Shown: piece after piece, positions 14,153 through 27,700 of the stretch | Layout: each line of letters opens with the position of its first letter | Numbering within the stretch: the stretch's first letter is position 1 | From: Elmis aenea | Lineage: Eukaryota > Arthropoda > Insecta > Coleoptera > Elmidae | Direction of reading: 5' to 3' | Length of the DNA: 64,000 nt | NCBI GenBank assembly: GCA_947652605.1 | Contig: CANTFG010000099.1 | Coordinates: 124,001-188,000 of the forward strand | Translations under genes and position numbers: made by a program | Notes under the pieces: model-generated | Databases searched by the model: none | Told to the model about the DNA's origin: nothing | What the model saw: the letters and a program-made list of their open reading frames with translations, nothing else

Positions 14153-15960
14153 GACTATTTCTAAACAATTTTAATTATTGATTTGTATATCACAGGAACA
14201 GTTTATCCATCGCCTTTTTACAGGAATACAATTGTTTTGCATATGTCTTTCAATGAGCTGGTTTTAATTTTTAATAATTTCCTAAAAATACCGTGCTTTA
14301 GTTAATACATATGTTCCTTGAGCGACTATTTCTAAACATTTTTAATTATTGATTTGTATATCACAGGAACAGTTTATCCATCGCCTCTTTACAGGAATAC
14401 AATTGTTTTGCATATGTCTTTCAATGAGCTGGTTTTAATTTTTAATAATTTCCTAAAAATACCGTGCATTAGTTAATACATATGTTCTTTGAGCGACTAT
14501 TTCTGAACAATTTTAATTATTGATTTGTATGTATATCACAGGAATAGTTTATCCATCGCCTCTTTACATGAATACAATTGTTTTGCATATGTCTTTCAAT
14601 GAGCTGGTTTTAATTTTTAATAATTTCCTAAAAATACCGTGCTTTAGTTAATACATATGTTCCTTGTGCGACTATTTCGAAACAATTTCAATTATTGATT
14701 TGTATATGACAGGAACAGTTTATCCATCGCCTCTTTACATGAATACAATTGTTTTGCATATGTCTTTCAATGAGCTGGTTTTAATTTTTAATAATTTCCT
14801 AAAAATACCGTGCATTGGTTAATACATATGTTCCTTGTGCGACTATTTCGAAACAATTTCAATTATTGATTTGTATATCACAGAAATAGTTTATCTATCG
14901 CCTCTTTACATGAATACAATTGTTTTGCATATGTCTTTCAATGAGCTGGTATTAATTTTTAATAATTTCCTAAAAATACCGTGCTTTAGTTAATACATAT
15001 GTTCCTTGTGCGACTATTTCTAAACAATTTTAATTATTGATTTGTATATCACAGGAACAGTTTATCCATCGCCTTTTTACATGAATAAAATTGTTTTGCA
15101 TATGTCTTTCAATGAGCTGGTTTTAATTTTTAATAATTTCCTAAAAATACCGTGCTTTAGTTAATACATATGTTCCTTGTGCTACTATTTCGAAACAATT
15201 TCATTTATTGATTTGTATATCACAGGAACAGTTTATCCATCGCCTCTTTACATGAATACAATTGTTTTGCATATGTCTTTCAATGAGCTGGTTTTAATTT
15301 TTAATAATTTCCTAAAAATACCGTGCATTAGTTAATACATATGTTCCTTGTGCGACTATTTCGAAACAATTTCAATTATTGATTTGTATATCACAGGAAC
15401 AGTTTATCCATCGCCTCTTTACATGAATACAATTGTTTTGCATATGTCTTTCAATGAGCTGGTATTAATTTTTAATAATTTCCTAAAAATACCGTGCTTT
15501 AGTTAATACATATGTTCCTTGTGCTACTATTTCGAAACAATTTCATTTATTGATTTGTATATCACAGGAACAGTTTATCAATCGCCTCTTTACATGAATA
15601 CAATTGTTTTGCATATGTCTTTCAATGAGCTGGTATTAATTTTTAAAAATTTCCTAAAAATACCGTGCTTTAGTTAATACAAATGTTCCTTGAGCGACTA
15701 TTTCTAAACAATTTTAATTATTGATTTGTATATCACAGGAACAGTTTATCCATCGCCTCTTTGCAGGATTACAATTGTTTTGCATATGTCTTTCAATGAG
15801 CTGGTTTTAATTTTTAATAATTTCCTAAAAATACCGTGCTTTAGTTAATACATAATTATGTTCCTTGAGCGACTATTTCTAAACAATTTTAATTATTGAT
15901 TTGTATATCACAGGAACAGTTTATCCATCGCCTCTTTACAGGAATACAATTGTTTTGCAT

Positions 15961-16034
15961 ATGTCTTTCAATGACCTCGACACCGCTGGTAAAAGAGGTC
16001 ACCGGATAATAATAATAATAATGTCTTTCAATGA
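15961..16034 (+). mobile_element. 46-bp retroelement 3' tail with 14-bp target-site duplication
   Basis: The satellite is interrupted by 46 bp of non-satellite sequence at 15975-16020. It is flanked on both sides by ATGTCTTTCAATGA, at 15961-15974 and 16021-16034. The insert is GC-richer than the array, contains GACACCGCTGG and GAGGTCACC, and ends in a (AAT)n run. A long direct target duplication plus a simple-repeat 3' tail is the signature of target-primed reverse transcription, so I read this as an extremely 5'-truncated LINE, or a SINE 3' end, inserted on the + strand. The family cannot be identified from 46 bp. It is not related to the LINE at 29.8 kb, which ends in (TA)n. Confidence 0.75.
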
Positions 16035-19000
16035 GCTGGTTTTAATTTTTAATAATTTCCTAAAAATACCGTGCATTAGTTAATACATATGTTCCTTGAG
16101 CGACTATTTCTGAACAATTTTAATTATTAATTTGTATATCACAGGAACAGTTTATCCATCGCCTCTTTACATGAATACAATTGTTTTGCATATGTCTTTC
16201 AATGAGCTGGTTTTAATTTTTAATAATTTCCTAAAAATACCGTGCTTTAGTTAATACATATGTTCCTTGTGCGACTATTTCGAAACAATTTCAATTATTG
16301 ATTTCTATATGACAGGAACAGTTTATCCATCGCCTCTTTACATGAATACAATTGTTTTGCATATGTCTTTCAATGAGCTGGTTTTAATTTTTAATAATTT
16401 CCTAAAAATACCGTGCATTAGTTAATACATATGTTCCTTGTGCGACTATTTCGAAACAATTTCAATTATTGATTTGTATATCACAGGAACAGTTTATCCA
16501 TCGCCTCTTTACAAGAATACAATTGTTTTGCATATGTCTTTCAATGAGCTGGTATTAATTTTTAATAATTTCCTAAAAATACCGTGCTTTAGTTAATACA
16601 TATGTTCCTTGTGCGACTATTTCTAAACAATTTTAATTATTGATTTGTATATCACAGGAACAGTTTATCCATCGCCTCTTTACATGAATAAAATAGTTTT
16701 GCATATGTCTTTCAATGAGCTGGTTTTAATTTTTAATAATTTCCTAAAAATACCGTGCTTTAGTTAATACATATGTTCCTTGTGCGACTATTTCGAAACA
16801 ATTTCAATTATTGATTTGTATATCACAGGAACAGTTTATCCATCGCCTCTTTACATGAATACAATTGTTTTGCATATGTCTTTCAATGAGCTGGTATTAA
16901 TTTTTAATAATTTCCTAAAAATACCGTGCTTTAGTTAATACATATGTTCCTTGTGCGACTATTTCTAAACAATTTTAATTATTGATTTGTATATCACAGG
17001 AACAGTTTATCCATCGCCTCTTTACAGGAATACAATTGTTTTGCATATGTCTTTCAATGAGCTGGTTTTAATTTTTAATAATTTCCTAAAAACACCGTGC
17101 TTTAGTTAATACATATGTTTCTTGAGCGACTATTTCTGAACATTTTTAATTATTGATTTGTATATCACAGAAACAGTTTATCCATCGCCTCTTTACATAA
17201 ATACAATTGTTATGCGAATGTCTTTCAAAGAGCTGGTTTTAATTTTTACTAATTTCCTAAAAATACCGTGCTTTAGTTAATACATATGTTCCTTGTGCGA
17301 CTATTTCGAAACAATTTCTATTATTGATTTGTATATCACAGGAACAGTTTATCCATCGCCTCTTTACATGAATACAATTGTTTTGCATATGTCTTTCAGT
17401 GAGCTGGTTTTAATTTTTAATAATTTCCTAAAAATACCGTGCTTTAGTTAATACATATGTTCCTTGAGCGACAATTTCGAAACAATTTTAATTATTGATT
17501 TGTATATCACAGGAACAGTTTATCCATCGCCTCTTTACATGAATACAATTGTTTAGCATATGTCTTTTAATGAGCTGGTATTAATTTTTAATAATTTCCT
17601 AAAAATACCGTGCTTTAGTTAATACATATGTTCCTTGTGCGACTATTTCGAAACAATTTCAATTATTGAATTGTATATGACAGGAACAGTTTATCCATTG
17701 CCTCTTTACATGAATACAATTGTTTTGCATAAGTCTTTCAATGAGCTGGTTTTAATTTTTAATAATTTCCTAAAAATACCGTGCTTTAGTTAATACATAT
17801 GTTCCTTGAGCGACTATTTCTAAACGATTTTAATTATTGATTTGAATATCACAGGAACAGTTTATCCATCGCCTCTTTACATGAATACAATTGTTTTGCA
17901 TATGTCTTTCAATGAGCTGGTTTTAATTTTTAATAATTTCCTAAAAATACCGTGCTTTAGTTAATACATATGTTCCTTGAGCGACTATTTCTAAACAATT
18001 TTAATTATTGATTTGTATATCACAGAAACAGTTTATCCATCGCCTCTTTACATGAATACAATTGTTTTGCATATGTCTTTCAATGAGCTGGCATTAATTT
18101 TTAATAATTTCCTAAAAATACCGTGCTTTAGTTAATACATATGTTCCTTGTGCGACTATTTCGAAACAATTTCAATTATTGGTTTGTATATCACAGGAAC
18201 AGTTTATCCATCGCCTCTTTACATGAATACAATTGTTTTGCATATGTCTTTCAATGAGCTGGTTTTAATTTTTAATAATTTCCTAAAAATACCGTGCTTT
18301 AGTTAATACATATGTTCCTTGAGCGACTATTTTTAAACAATTTTAATTATTGATTTGTATATCACAGGAACAGTTTATCCATCGCCTCTTTACAGGAATA
18401 CAATTTTTTTGCATATGTCTTTCAATAAGCTGGTTTTAATTTTTAATAATTTCCTAAAAATACCGTGCATTAGTTAATACATATGTTCCTTGAGCGACTC
18501 TTTCTAAACAATTTTAATTATTGATTTGTATATCACAGGAACAGTTTATCCATCGCCTTTTTACAGGAATACAATTGTTTTGCATATGTCTTTCAATGAG
18601 CTGGTTTTAATTTTTAATAATTTCCTAAAAATACCGTGCTTTAGTTAATACATATGTTCCTTGAGCGACTATTTCTAAACAATTTTAATTATTGATTTGT
18701 ATATCACAGGAACAGTTTATCCATCGCCTCTTTACAGGAATACAATTGTTTTGCATATGTCCTTCAATGAGCTGGTTTTAATTTTTAATAATTTCCTAAA
18801 AATACCATGCTTTAGTTAATACATATGTTCCTTGAGCGACTATTTCTAAACAATTTTAATTATTGATTTGTATATCACAGGAACAGTTTATCCATCGCCT
18901 CTTTACAGGAATACAATTGTTTTGCATATGTCTTTCAATGAGCTGGTTTTAATTTTTAATAATTTCCTAAAAATACCGTGCATTAGTTAATACATATGTT

Positions 19001-19840
19001 CTTTGAGCGACTATTTCTGAACAATTTAAATTATTGATTTGTATATCACAGGAACAGTTTATCCATCGCCTTTTTACATGAATAAAATTGTTTTGCATAT
19101 GTCTTTCAATGAGCTGGTTTTAATTTTTAATAATTTCCTAAAAATACCGTGCTTTAGATAATACATATGTTCCTTCTGCGACTATTTCGAAACAATTTCA
19201 ATTATTGATTTGTATATGACAGGAACAGTTTATCCATCGCCTCTTTACATGAATACAATTGTTTTGCATATGTCTTTCAATGAGCTGGTTTTAATTTTTA
19301 ATAATTTCCTAAAAATACCGTGCATTAGTTAATACATATGTTCCTTGTGCGACTATTTCGAAACAATTTCAATTATTGATTTGTATATCACAGGAACAGT
19401 TTATCTATCGCCTCTTTACATGAATACAATTGTTTTGCGTATGTCTTTCAATGAGCTGGTATTAATTTTTAATAATTTCCTAAAAATACCGTGCTTTAGT
19501 TAATACATATGTTCCTTGTGCGACTATTTCTAAACAATTTTAATTATTGATTTGTATATCACAGGAACAGTTTATCCATCGCCTTTTTACATGAATAAAA
19601 TTGTTTTGCATATGTCTTTCAATGAGCTGGTTTTAATTTTTAATAATTTCCTAAAAATACCGTGCTTTAGTTAATACATATGTTCCTTGTGCTACTATTT
19701 CGAAACAATTTCAATTATTGATTTGTATATCACAGGAACAGTTTATCAATCGCCTCTTTACATGAATACAATTGTTTTGCATATGTCTTTCAATGAGCTG
19801 GTATTAATTTTTAATAATTTCCTAAAAATACCGTGCTTTA
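16021..19840 (+). repeat. 171-bp satellite array, segment 2
   Basis: About 22 monomers continue in the same orientation and phase as segment 1. From about 17.1 kb the monomers carry rare linked variants that recur elsewhere: GTTATGCGAATG near 17.21 kb, TTTCAGTGAGC near 17.39 kb, GTTTAGCATATG near 17.55 kb and GCATAAGTC near 17.73 kb. The same ordered set is found near 22.1, 37.1 and 41.6 kb, so this segment is part of a dispersed higher-order family. No gene is seen. Confidence 0.96.
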
Positions 19841-22800
19841 TGGTGCCTGTACACCTGAGAGTAAAGTACTCTCGAGAGTAGCGTCGCCAAGGATACAGCC
19901 AATCGCGAGTTACTCTCAGGGGCTGTATCCTTGGCGAAGCTACTCTCGAAAGTACTTTACTCTCAGGTGTACAGGCACCATTAGTTAATACATATGTTCC
20001 TTGTGCGACTATTTCTAAACAATTTTAATTATTGATTTGTATATCACAGGAACAGTTTATCCATCGCCTTTTTACATGAATACAATTGTTTTGCATATGT
20101 CTTTCAATGAGCTGGTTTTAATTTTTAATAATTTCCTAAAAATACCGTGCTTTAGTTAATACAAATGTTCCTTGAGCGACTATTTCTAAACAATTTTAAT
20201 TATTGATTTGTATATCACAGGAACAGTTTATCCATCGCCTCTTTACAGGAATACAATTGTTTTGCATATGTCTTTCAATGAGCTGGTTTTAATTTTTAAT
20301 AATTTCCTAAAAATACCGTGCTTTAGTTAATACATATGTTCCTTGAGCGACTATTTCTAAACAATTTTAATTATTGATTTGTATATCACAGGAACAGTTT
20401 ATCCATCGCCTCTTTACAGGAATACAATTGTTTTGCATATGTCTTTCAATGAGCTGGTTTTAATTTTTAATAATTTCCTAAAAATACCGTGCTTTAGTTA
20501 ATACATATGTTCCTTGTGCGACTATTTTGAAACAATTTCAATTATTGATTTGTATATCACAGGAACAGTTTATCCATCGCCTCTTTACATGAATACAATT
20601 GTTTTGCATATGTCTTTCAATGAGCTGGTTTTAATTTTTAATAATTTCCTAAAAATACCGTGCATTAGTTAATACATATGTTCCTTGTGCGACTATTTCG
20701 AAACAATTTCAATTATTGATTTGTATATCACAGGAACAGTTTATCCATCGCCTCTTTACATGAATACAATTGTTTTGCATATGTCTTTCAATGAGCTGGT
20801 ATTAATTTTTAATAATTTCCTAAAAATACCGTGCTTTAGTTAATACATATGTTCCTTGAGCGACTATTTCTAAACAATTTTAATTATTGATTTGTATATC
20901 ACAGGAACAGTTTATCCATCGCCTCTTTACAGGAATACAATTGTTTTGCATATGTCTTTCAATGAGCTGGTTTTAATTTTTAATAATTTCCTAAAAATAC
21001 CTTGCTTTAGTTAATACATATGTTCCTTGAGCGACTATTTCTAAACAATTTTAATTATTGATTTGTATATCACAGGAACAGTTTATCCATCGCCTCTTTA
21101 CAGGAATACAATTGTTTTGCATATGTCTTTCAATGAGCTGGTTTTAATTTTTAATAATTTCCTAAAAATACCGTGCATTAGTTAATACATATGTTCTTTG
21201 AGCGACTATTTCTGAACAATTTAAATTATTGATTTGTATATCACAGGAACAGTTTATCCATCGCCTCTTTACATGAATACAATTGTTTTGCATATGTCTT
21301 TCAATGAGCTGGTTTTAATTTTTAATAATTTCCTAAAAATACCGTGCTTTAGATAATACATATGTTCCTTGTGCGACTGTTTCGAAACAATTTCAATTAT
21401 TGATTTGTATATGACAGGAACAGTTTATCCATCGCCTCTTTACATGAATACAATTGTTTTGCATATGTCTTTCAATGAGCTGGTTTTAATTTTTAATAAT
21501 TTCCTAAAAATACCGTGCATTAGTTAATACATATGTTCCTTGTGCGACTATTTCTAAACAATTTTAATTATTGATTTGTATATCACAGGAACAGTTTATC
21601 CATCGCCTTTTTACATGAATACAATTGTTTTGCATATGTCTTTCAATGAGCTGGTTTTAATTTTTAATAATTTCCTAAAAATACCGTGCTTTAGTTAATA
21701 CATATGTTCCTTGAGCGACTATTTCTAAACAAATTTAATTATTGATTTGTATATCACAGGAACAGTTTATCCATCGCTTCTTTACATGAATACAATTGTT
21801 TTGCATATGTCTTTTAATGAGCTGGTTTTAATTTTTAATAATTTCCTAAAAATACCGTGCTTTAGTTAATACATATGTTCCTTGAGCGACTATTTCTAAA
21901 AAATTTTAATTATTGATTTATATATCACAGGAACAGTTTATCCATCGCCTCTTTACATAAATACAATTGTTTTGCATATGTCTTTCAATGAGCTGGTTTT
22001 AATTTTTACTAATTTCCTAAAAATACCGTGCTTTAGTTAATACATATGTTCCTTGAGCGACTATTTCGAAACAATTTTAATTATTGATTTGTATATCACA
22101 GGAACAGTTTATCCATCGCCTCTTTACATGAATACAATTGTTATGCGAATGTCTTTCAAAGAGCTGGTTTTAATTTTTACTAATTTCCTAAAAATACCGT
22201 GCTTTAGTTAATACATATGTTCCTTGTGCGACTATTTCGAAACAATTTCTATTATTGATTTGTATATCACAGGAACAGTTTATCCATCGCCTCTTTACAT
22301 GAATACAATTGTTTTGCATATGTCTTTCAGTGAGCTGGTTTTAATTTTTAATAATTTCCTAAAAATACCGTGCTTTAGTTAATACATATGTTCCTTGAGC
22401 GACAATTTCGAAACAATTTTAATTATTGATTTGTATATCACAGGAACAGTTTATCCATCGCCTCTTTACATGAATACAATTGTTTAGCATATGTCTTTTA
22501 ATGAGCTGGTATTAATTTTTAATAATTTCCTAAAAATACCGTGCTTTAGTTAATACATATGTTCCTTGTGCGACTATTTCGAAACAATTTCAATTATTGA
22601 TTTGTATATGACAGGAACAGTTTATCCATCGCCTCTTTACATGAATACAATTGTTTTGCATAAGTCTTTCAATGAGCTGGTTTTAATTTTTAATAATTTC
22701 CTAAAAATACCGTGCTTTAGTTAATACATATGTTCCTTGAGCGACTATTTCTAAACAATTTTAATTATTGATTTGTATATCACAGGAACAGTTTATCCAT

Positions 22801-24770
22801 CGCCTCTTTACAGGAATACAATTGTTTTGCATATGTCTTTCAATGAGCTGGTTTTAATTTTTAATAATTTCCTAAAAATACCGTGCATTAGTTAATACAT
22901 ATGTTCCTTGAGCGACTATTTCTGAACAATTTTAATTATTGATTTGTATATCACAGGAACAGTTTATCCATCGCCTCTTTACATGAATACAATTGTTTTG
23001 CATATGTCTTTCAATGAGCTGGTTTTAATTTTTAATAATTCCTAAAAATACCGTGCTTTAGTTAATACATATGTTCCTTGAGCGACTATTTCTAAACGAT
23101 TTTAATTATTGATTTGAATATCACAGGAACAGTTTATCCATCGCCTCTTTACATGAATACAATTGTTTTGCATATGTCTTTCAATGAGCTGGTTTTAATT
23201 TTTAATAATTTCCTAAAAATACCGTGCTTTAGTTAATACATATGTTCCTTGAGCGACTATTTCTAAACAATTTTAATTATTGATTTGTATATCACAGAAA
23301 CAGTTTATCCATCGCCTCTTTACATGAATACAATTGTTTTGCATATGTCTTTCAATGAGCTGGCATTAATTTTTAATAATTTCCTAAAAATACCGTGCTT
23401 TAGTTAATACATATGTTCCTTGTGCGACTATTTCGAAACAATTTCAATTATTGATTTGTATATCACAGGAACAGTTTATCCATCGCCTCTTTACATGAAT
23501 ACAATTGTTTTGCATATGTCTTTCAATGAGCTGGTTTTAATTTTTAATAATTTCCTAAAAATACCGTGCTTTAGTTAATACATATGTTCCTTGAGCGACT
23601 ATTTTTAAACAATTTTAATTATTGATTTGTATATCACAGGAACAGTTTATCCATCGCCTCTTTACAGGAAAACAATTTTTTTGCATATGTCTTTCAATAA
23701 GCTGGTTTTAATTTTTAATAATTTCCTAAAAATACCGTGCATTAGTTAATACATATGTTCCTTGTGCGACTCTTTCTAAACAATTTTAATTATTGATTTG
23801 TATATCACAGGAACAGTTTATCCATCGCCTTTTTACAGGAATACAATTGTTTTGCATATGTCTTTCAATGAGCTGGTTTTAATTTTTAATAATTTTCTAA
23901 AAATACCGTGCTTTAGTTAATACATATGTTCCTTGAGCGACTATTTCTAAACAATTTTAATTATTGATTTGTATATCACAGGAACAGTTTATCCATCGCC
24001 TCTTTACAGGAATACAATTGTTTTGCATATGTCTTTCAATGAGCTGGTTTTAATTTTTAATAATTTCCTAAAAATACCATGCTTTAGTTAATACATATGT
24101 TCCTTGAGCGACTATTTCTAAACAATTTTAATTATTGATTTGTATATCACAGGAACAGTTTATCCATCGCCTCTTTACAGGAATACAATTGTTTTGCATA
24201 TGTCTTTCAATGAGCTGGTTTTAATTTTTAATAATTTCCTAAAAATACCGTGCATTAGTTAATACATATGTTCTTTGAGCGACTATTTCTGAACAATTTA
24301 AATTATTGATTTGTATATCACAGGAACAGTTTATCCATCGCCTTTTTACATGAATAAAATTGTTTTGCATATGTCTTTCAATGAGCTGGTTTTAATTTTT
24401 AATAATTTCCTAAAAATACCGTGCTTTAGATAATACATATGTTCCTTGTGCGACTATTTCGAAACAATTTCAATTATTGATTTGTATATGACAGGAACAG
24501 TTTATCCATCGCCTCTTTACATGAATACAATTGTTTTGCATATGTCTTTCAATGAGCTGGTTTTAATTTTTAATAATTTCCTAAAAATACCGTGCATTAG
24601 TTAATACATATGTTCCTTGTGCGACTATTTCGAAACAATTTCAATTATTGATTTGTATATCACAGGAACAGTTTATCTATCGCCTCTTTACATGAATACA
24701 ATTGTTTTGCGTATGTCTTTCAATGAGCTGGTATTAATTTTTAATAATTTCCTAAAAATACCGTGCTTTA
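17210..24770 (+). repeat. 28-mer higher-order repeat (4931 bp including the foldback insertion)
   Basis: The rare string ACAATTTCTATT sits at 17311 and 22242, 4931 bp apart. Subtracting the 143-bp foldback insertion between them leaves 4788 bp, exactly 28 x 171. Downstream markers follow in the same order in both copies: TTTCAGTGAGC, GTTTAGCATATG, GCATAAGTC, ATTTGAATATC, the CTCTTTCTAAAC monomer, ACAATTTAAATT and GCGTATGTC. In the second copy two extra monomers lie between the GCATAAGTC and ATTTGAATATC monomers (about 22.74-23.08 kb), so alignment shifts by 342 bp beyond that point. Only copy 1 contains the foldback element. Outer limits are approximate. Confidence 0.75.
19838..19983. mobile_element. 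140-bp foldback (MITE-like) element with TTA target duplication
   Basis: A non-satellite insert occupies 19841-19980. Its two 60-bp arms (19841-19900 and 19921-19980) are inverted copies with only two mismatches, around a 20-bp loop (19901-19920). It begins TGGTGCCTGTACACC and ends GGTGTACAGGCACCA. The trinucleotide TTA flanks it on both sides (19838-19840, 19981-19983), while the undisturbed satellite has one copy (GCTTTAGTTAAT). Inverted ends with a 3-bp TTA duplication fit a non-autonomous DNA transposon; among known superfamilies PIF/Harbinger targets TWA trinucleotides, but the ends alone do not prove that assignment. There is no coding capacity. Transcribed, it would form a long near-perfect hairpin. 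Confidence 0.88.
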
Positions 24771-27700
24771 GTTAATACATATGTTCCTTGTGCGACTATT
24801 TCTAAACAATTTTAATTATTGATTTGTATATCACAGGAACAGTTTATCCATCGCCTTTTTACATGAATAAAATTGTTTTGCATATGTCTTTCAATGAGCT
24901 GGTTTTAATTTTTAATAATTTCCTAAAAATACCGTGCTTTAGTTAATACATATGTTCCTTGTGCTACTATTTCTGAACAATTTTAATTATTGATTTGTAT
25001 ATCACAGGAACAGTTTATCCATCGCCTCTTTACATGAATACAATTGTTTTGCATATGTCTTTCAATGAGCTGGTTTTAATTTTTAATAATTCCTAAAAAT
25101 ACCGTGCTTTAGTTAATACATATGTTCCTTGAGCGACTATTTCTAAACGATTTTAATTATTGATTTGAATATCACAGGAACAGTTTATCCATCGCCTCTT
25201 TACATGAATACAATTGTTTTGCATATGTCTTTCAATGAGCTGGTTTTAATTTTTAATAATTTCCTAAAAATACCGTGCTTTAGTTAATACATATGTTCCT
25301 TGAGCGACTATTTCTAAACAATTTTAATTATTGATTTGTATATCACAGAAACAGTTTATCCATCGCCTCTTTACATGAATACAATTGTTTTGCATATGTC
25401 TTTCAATGAGCTGGCATTAATTTTTAATAATTTCCTAAAAATACCGTGCTTTAGTTAATACATATGTTCCTTGTGCGACTATTTCGAAACAATTTCAATT
25501 ATTGATTTGTATATCACAGGAACAGTTTATCCATCGCCTCTTTACATGAATACAATTGTTTTGCATATGTCTTTCAATGAGCTGGTTTTAATTTTTAATA
25601 ATTTCCTAAAAATACCGTGCTTTAGTTAATACATATGTTCCTTGAGCGACTATTTTTAAACAATTTTAATTATTGATTTGTATATCACAGGAACAGTTTA
25701 TCCATCGCCTCTTTACAGGAAAACAATTTTTTTGCATATGTCTTTCAATAAGCTGGTTTTAATTTTTAATAATTTCCTAAAAATACCGTGCATTAGTTAA
25801 TACATATGTTCCTTGAGCGACTCTTTCTAAACAATTTTAATTATTGATTTGTATATCACAGGAACAGTTTATCCATCGCCTTTTTACAGAAATACAATTG
25901 TTTTGCATATGTCTTTCAATGAGCTGGTTTTAATTTTTAATAATTTCCTAAAAATACCGTGCTTTAGTTAATACATATGTTCCTTGAGCGACTATTTCTA
26001 AACAATTTTAATTATTGATTTGTATATCACAGGAACAGTTTATCCATCGCCTCTTTACAGGAATACAATTGTTTTGCATATGTCTTTCAATGAGCTGGTT
26101 TTAATTTTTAATAATTTCCTAAAAATACCATGCTTTAGTTAATACATATGTTCCTTGAGCGACTATTTCTAAACAATTTTAATTATTGATTTGTATATCA
26201 CAGGAACAGTTTATCCATCGCCTCTTTACAGGAATACAATTGTTTTGCATATGTCTTTCAATGAGCTGGTTTTAATTTTTAATAATTTCCTAAAAATACC
26301 GTGCATTAGTTAATACATATGTTCTTTGAGCGACTATTTCTGAACAATTTAAATTATTGATTTGTATATCACAGGAACAGTTTATCCATCGCCTTTTTAC
26401 ATGAATAAAATTGTTTTGCATATGTCTTTCAATGAGCTGGTTTTAATTTTTAATAATTTCCTAAAAATACCGTGCTTTAGATAATACATATGTTCCTTGT
26501 GCGACTATTTCGAAACAATTTCAATTATTGATTTGTATATGACAGGAACAGTTTATCCATCGCCTCTTTACATGAATACAATTGTTTTGCATATGTCTTT
26601 CAATGAGCTGGTTTTAATTTTTAATAATTTCCTAAAAATACCGTGCATTAGTTAATACATATGTTCCTTGTGCGACTATTTCGAAACAATTTCAATTATT
26701 GATTTGTATATCACAGGAACAGTTTATCTATCGCCTCTTTACATGAATACAATTGTTTTGCGTATGTCTTTCAATGAGCTGGTATTAATTTTTAATAATT
26801 TCCTAAAAATACCGTGCTTTAGTTAATACATATGTTCCTTGTGCGACTATTTCTAAACAATTTTAATTATTGATTTGTATATCACAGGAACAGTTTATCC
26901 ATCGCCTTTTTACATGAATAAAATTGTTTTGCATATGTCTTTCAATGAGCTGGTTTTAATTTTTAATAATTTCCTAAAAATACCGTGCTTTAGTTAATAC
27001 ATATGTTCCTTGTGCTACTATTTCGAAACAATTTCAATTATTGATTTGTATATCACAGGAACAGTTTATCAATCGCCTCTTTACATGAATACAATTGTTT
27101 TGCATATGTCTTTCAATGAGCTGGTATTAATTTTTAATGATTTCCTAAAAATACCGTGCTTTAGTTAATACAAATGTTCCTTGAGCGACTATTTCTAAAC
27201 AATTTTAATTATTGATTTGTATATCACAGGAACAGTTTATCAATCGCCTCTTTACATGAATACAATTGTTTTGCATATGTCTTTCAATGAGCTGGTATTA
27301 ATTTTTAATGATTTCCTAAAAATACCGTGCATTAGTTAATACATATGTTCCTTGTGCGACTATTTCTAAACAATTTTAATTATTGATTTGTATATCACAG
27401 GAACAGTTTATCCATCGCCTTTTTACATGAATACAATTGTTTTGCATATGTCTTTCAATGAGCTGGTTTTAATTTTTAATAATTTCCTAAAAATACCGTG
27501 CTTTAGTTAATACAAATGTTCCTTGAGCGACTATTTCTAAACAATTTTAATTATTGATTTGTATATCACAGGAACAGTTTATCCATCGCCTCTTTACAGG
27601 AATACAATTGTTTTGCATATGTCTTTCAATGAGCTGGTTTTAATTTTTAATAATTTCCTAAAAATACCGTGCTTTAGTTAATACATATGTTCCTTGAGCG

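Larger units (their letters stand above)
1..15974 (+). repeat. 171-bp satellite array, segment 1
   Basis: This is an uninterrupted head-to-tail tandem array of about 93 monomers. Successive copies of TTGTATATCAC start at 1, 172 and 343, which gives a 171-bp period. Each monomer contains, in order, TTATCCATCGCC, CAATTGTTTTGCATATG, CAATGAGCTGG, a T/A-rich stretch, AAAATACCGTGC, TTAGTTAATACATATGTTCC, GCGACTATTTC and TTAATTATTGAT. Monomers differ by a few substitutions that recur as linked types, for example CTAAACAATTTTAATT versus CGAAACAATTTCAATT near the 3' end. Small indels are rare: a 9-bp deletion near 477, 2 bp near 5523, 1 bp near 6048, +1 near 8496 and +4 near 14530. No gene is visible on either strand; stops are frequent and short open frames only follow the repeat. 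A centromeric or heterochromatic location is inference. Confidence 0.97.

Noticed and set aside
15901..16083. 60-residue open frame on the + strand
   Set aside because: It follows satellite sequence and crosses the 46-bp retroelement tail, whose insertion happens to keep the frame open. It has no protein features and starts on a TTG.
19687..19881. 64-residue open frame on the + strand
   Set aside because: It is satellite sequence running into the foldback element; a chance frame with no recognisable domain.
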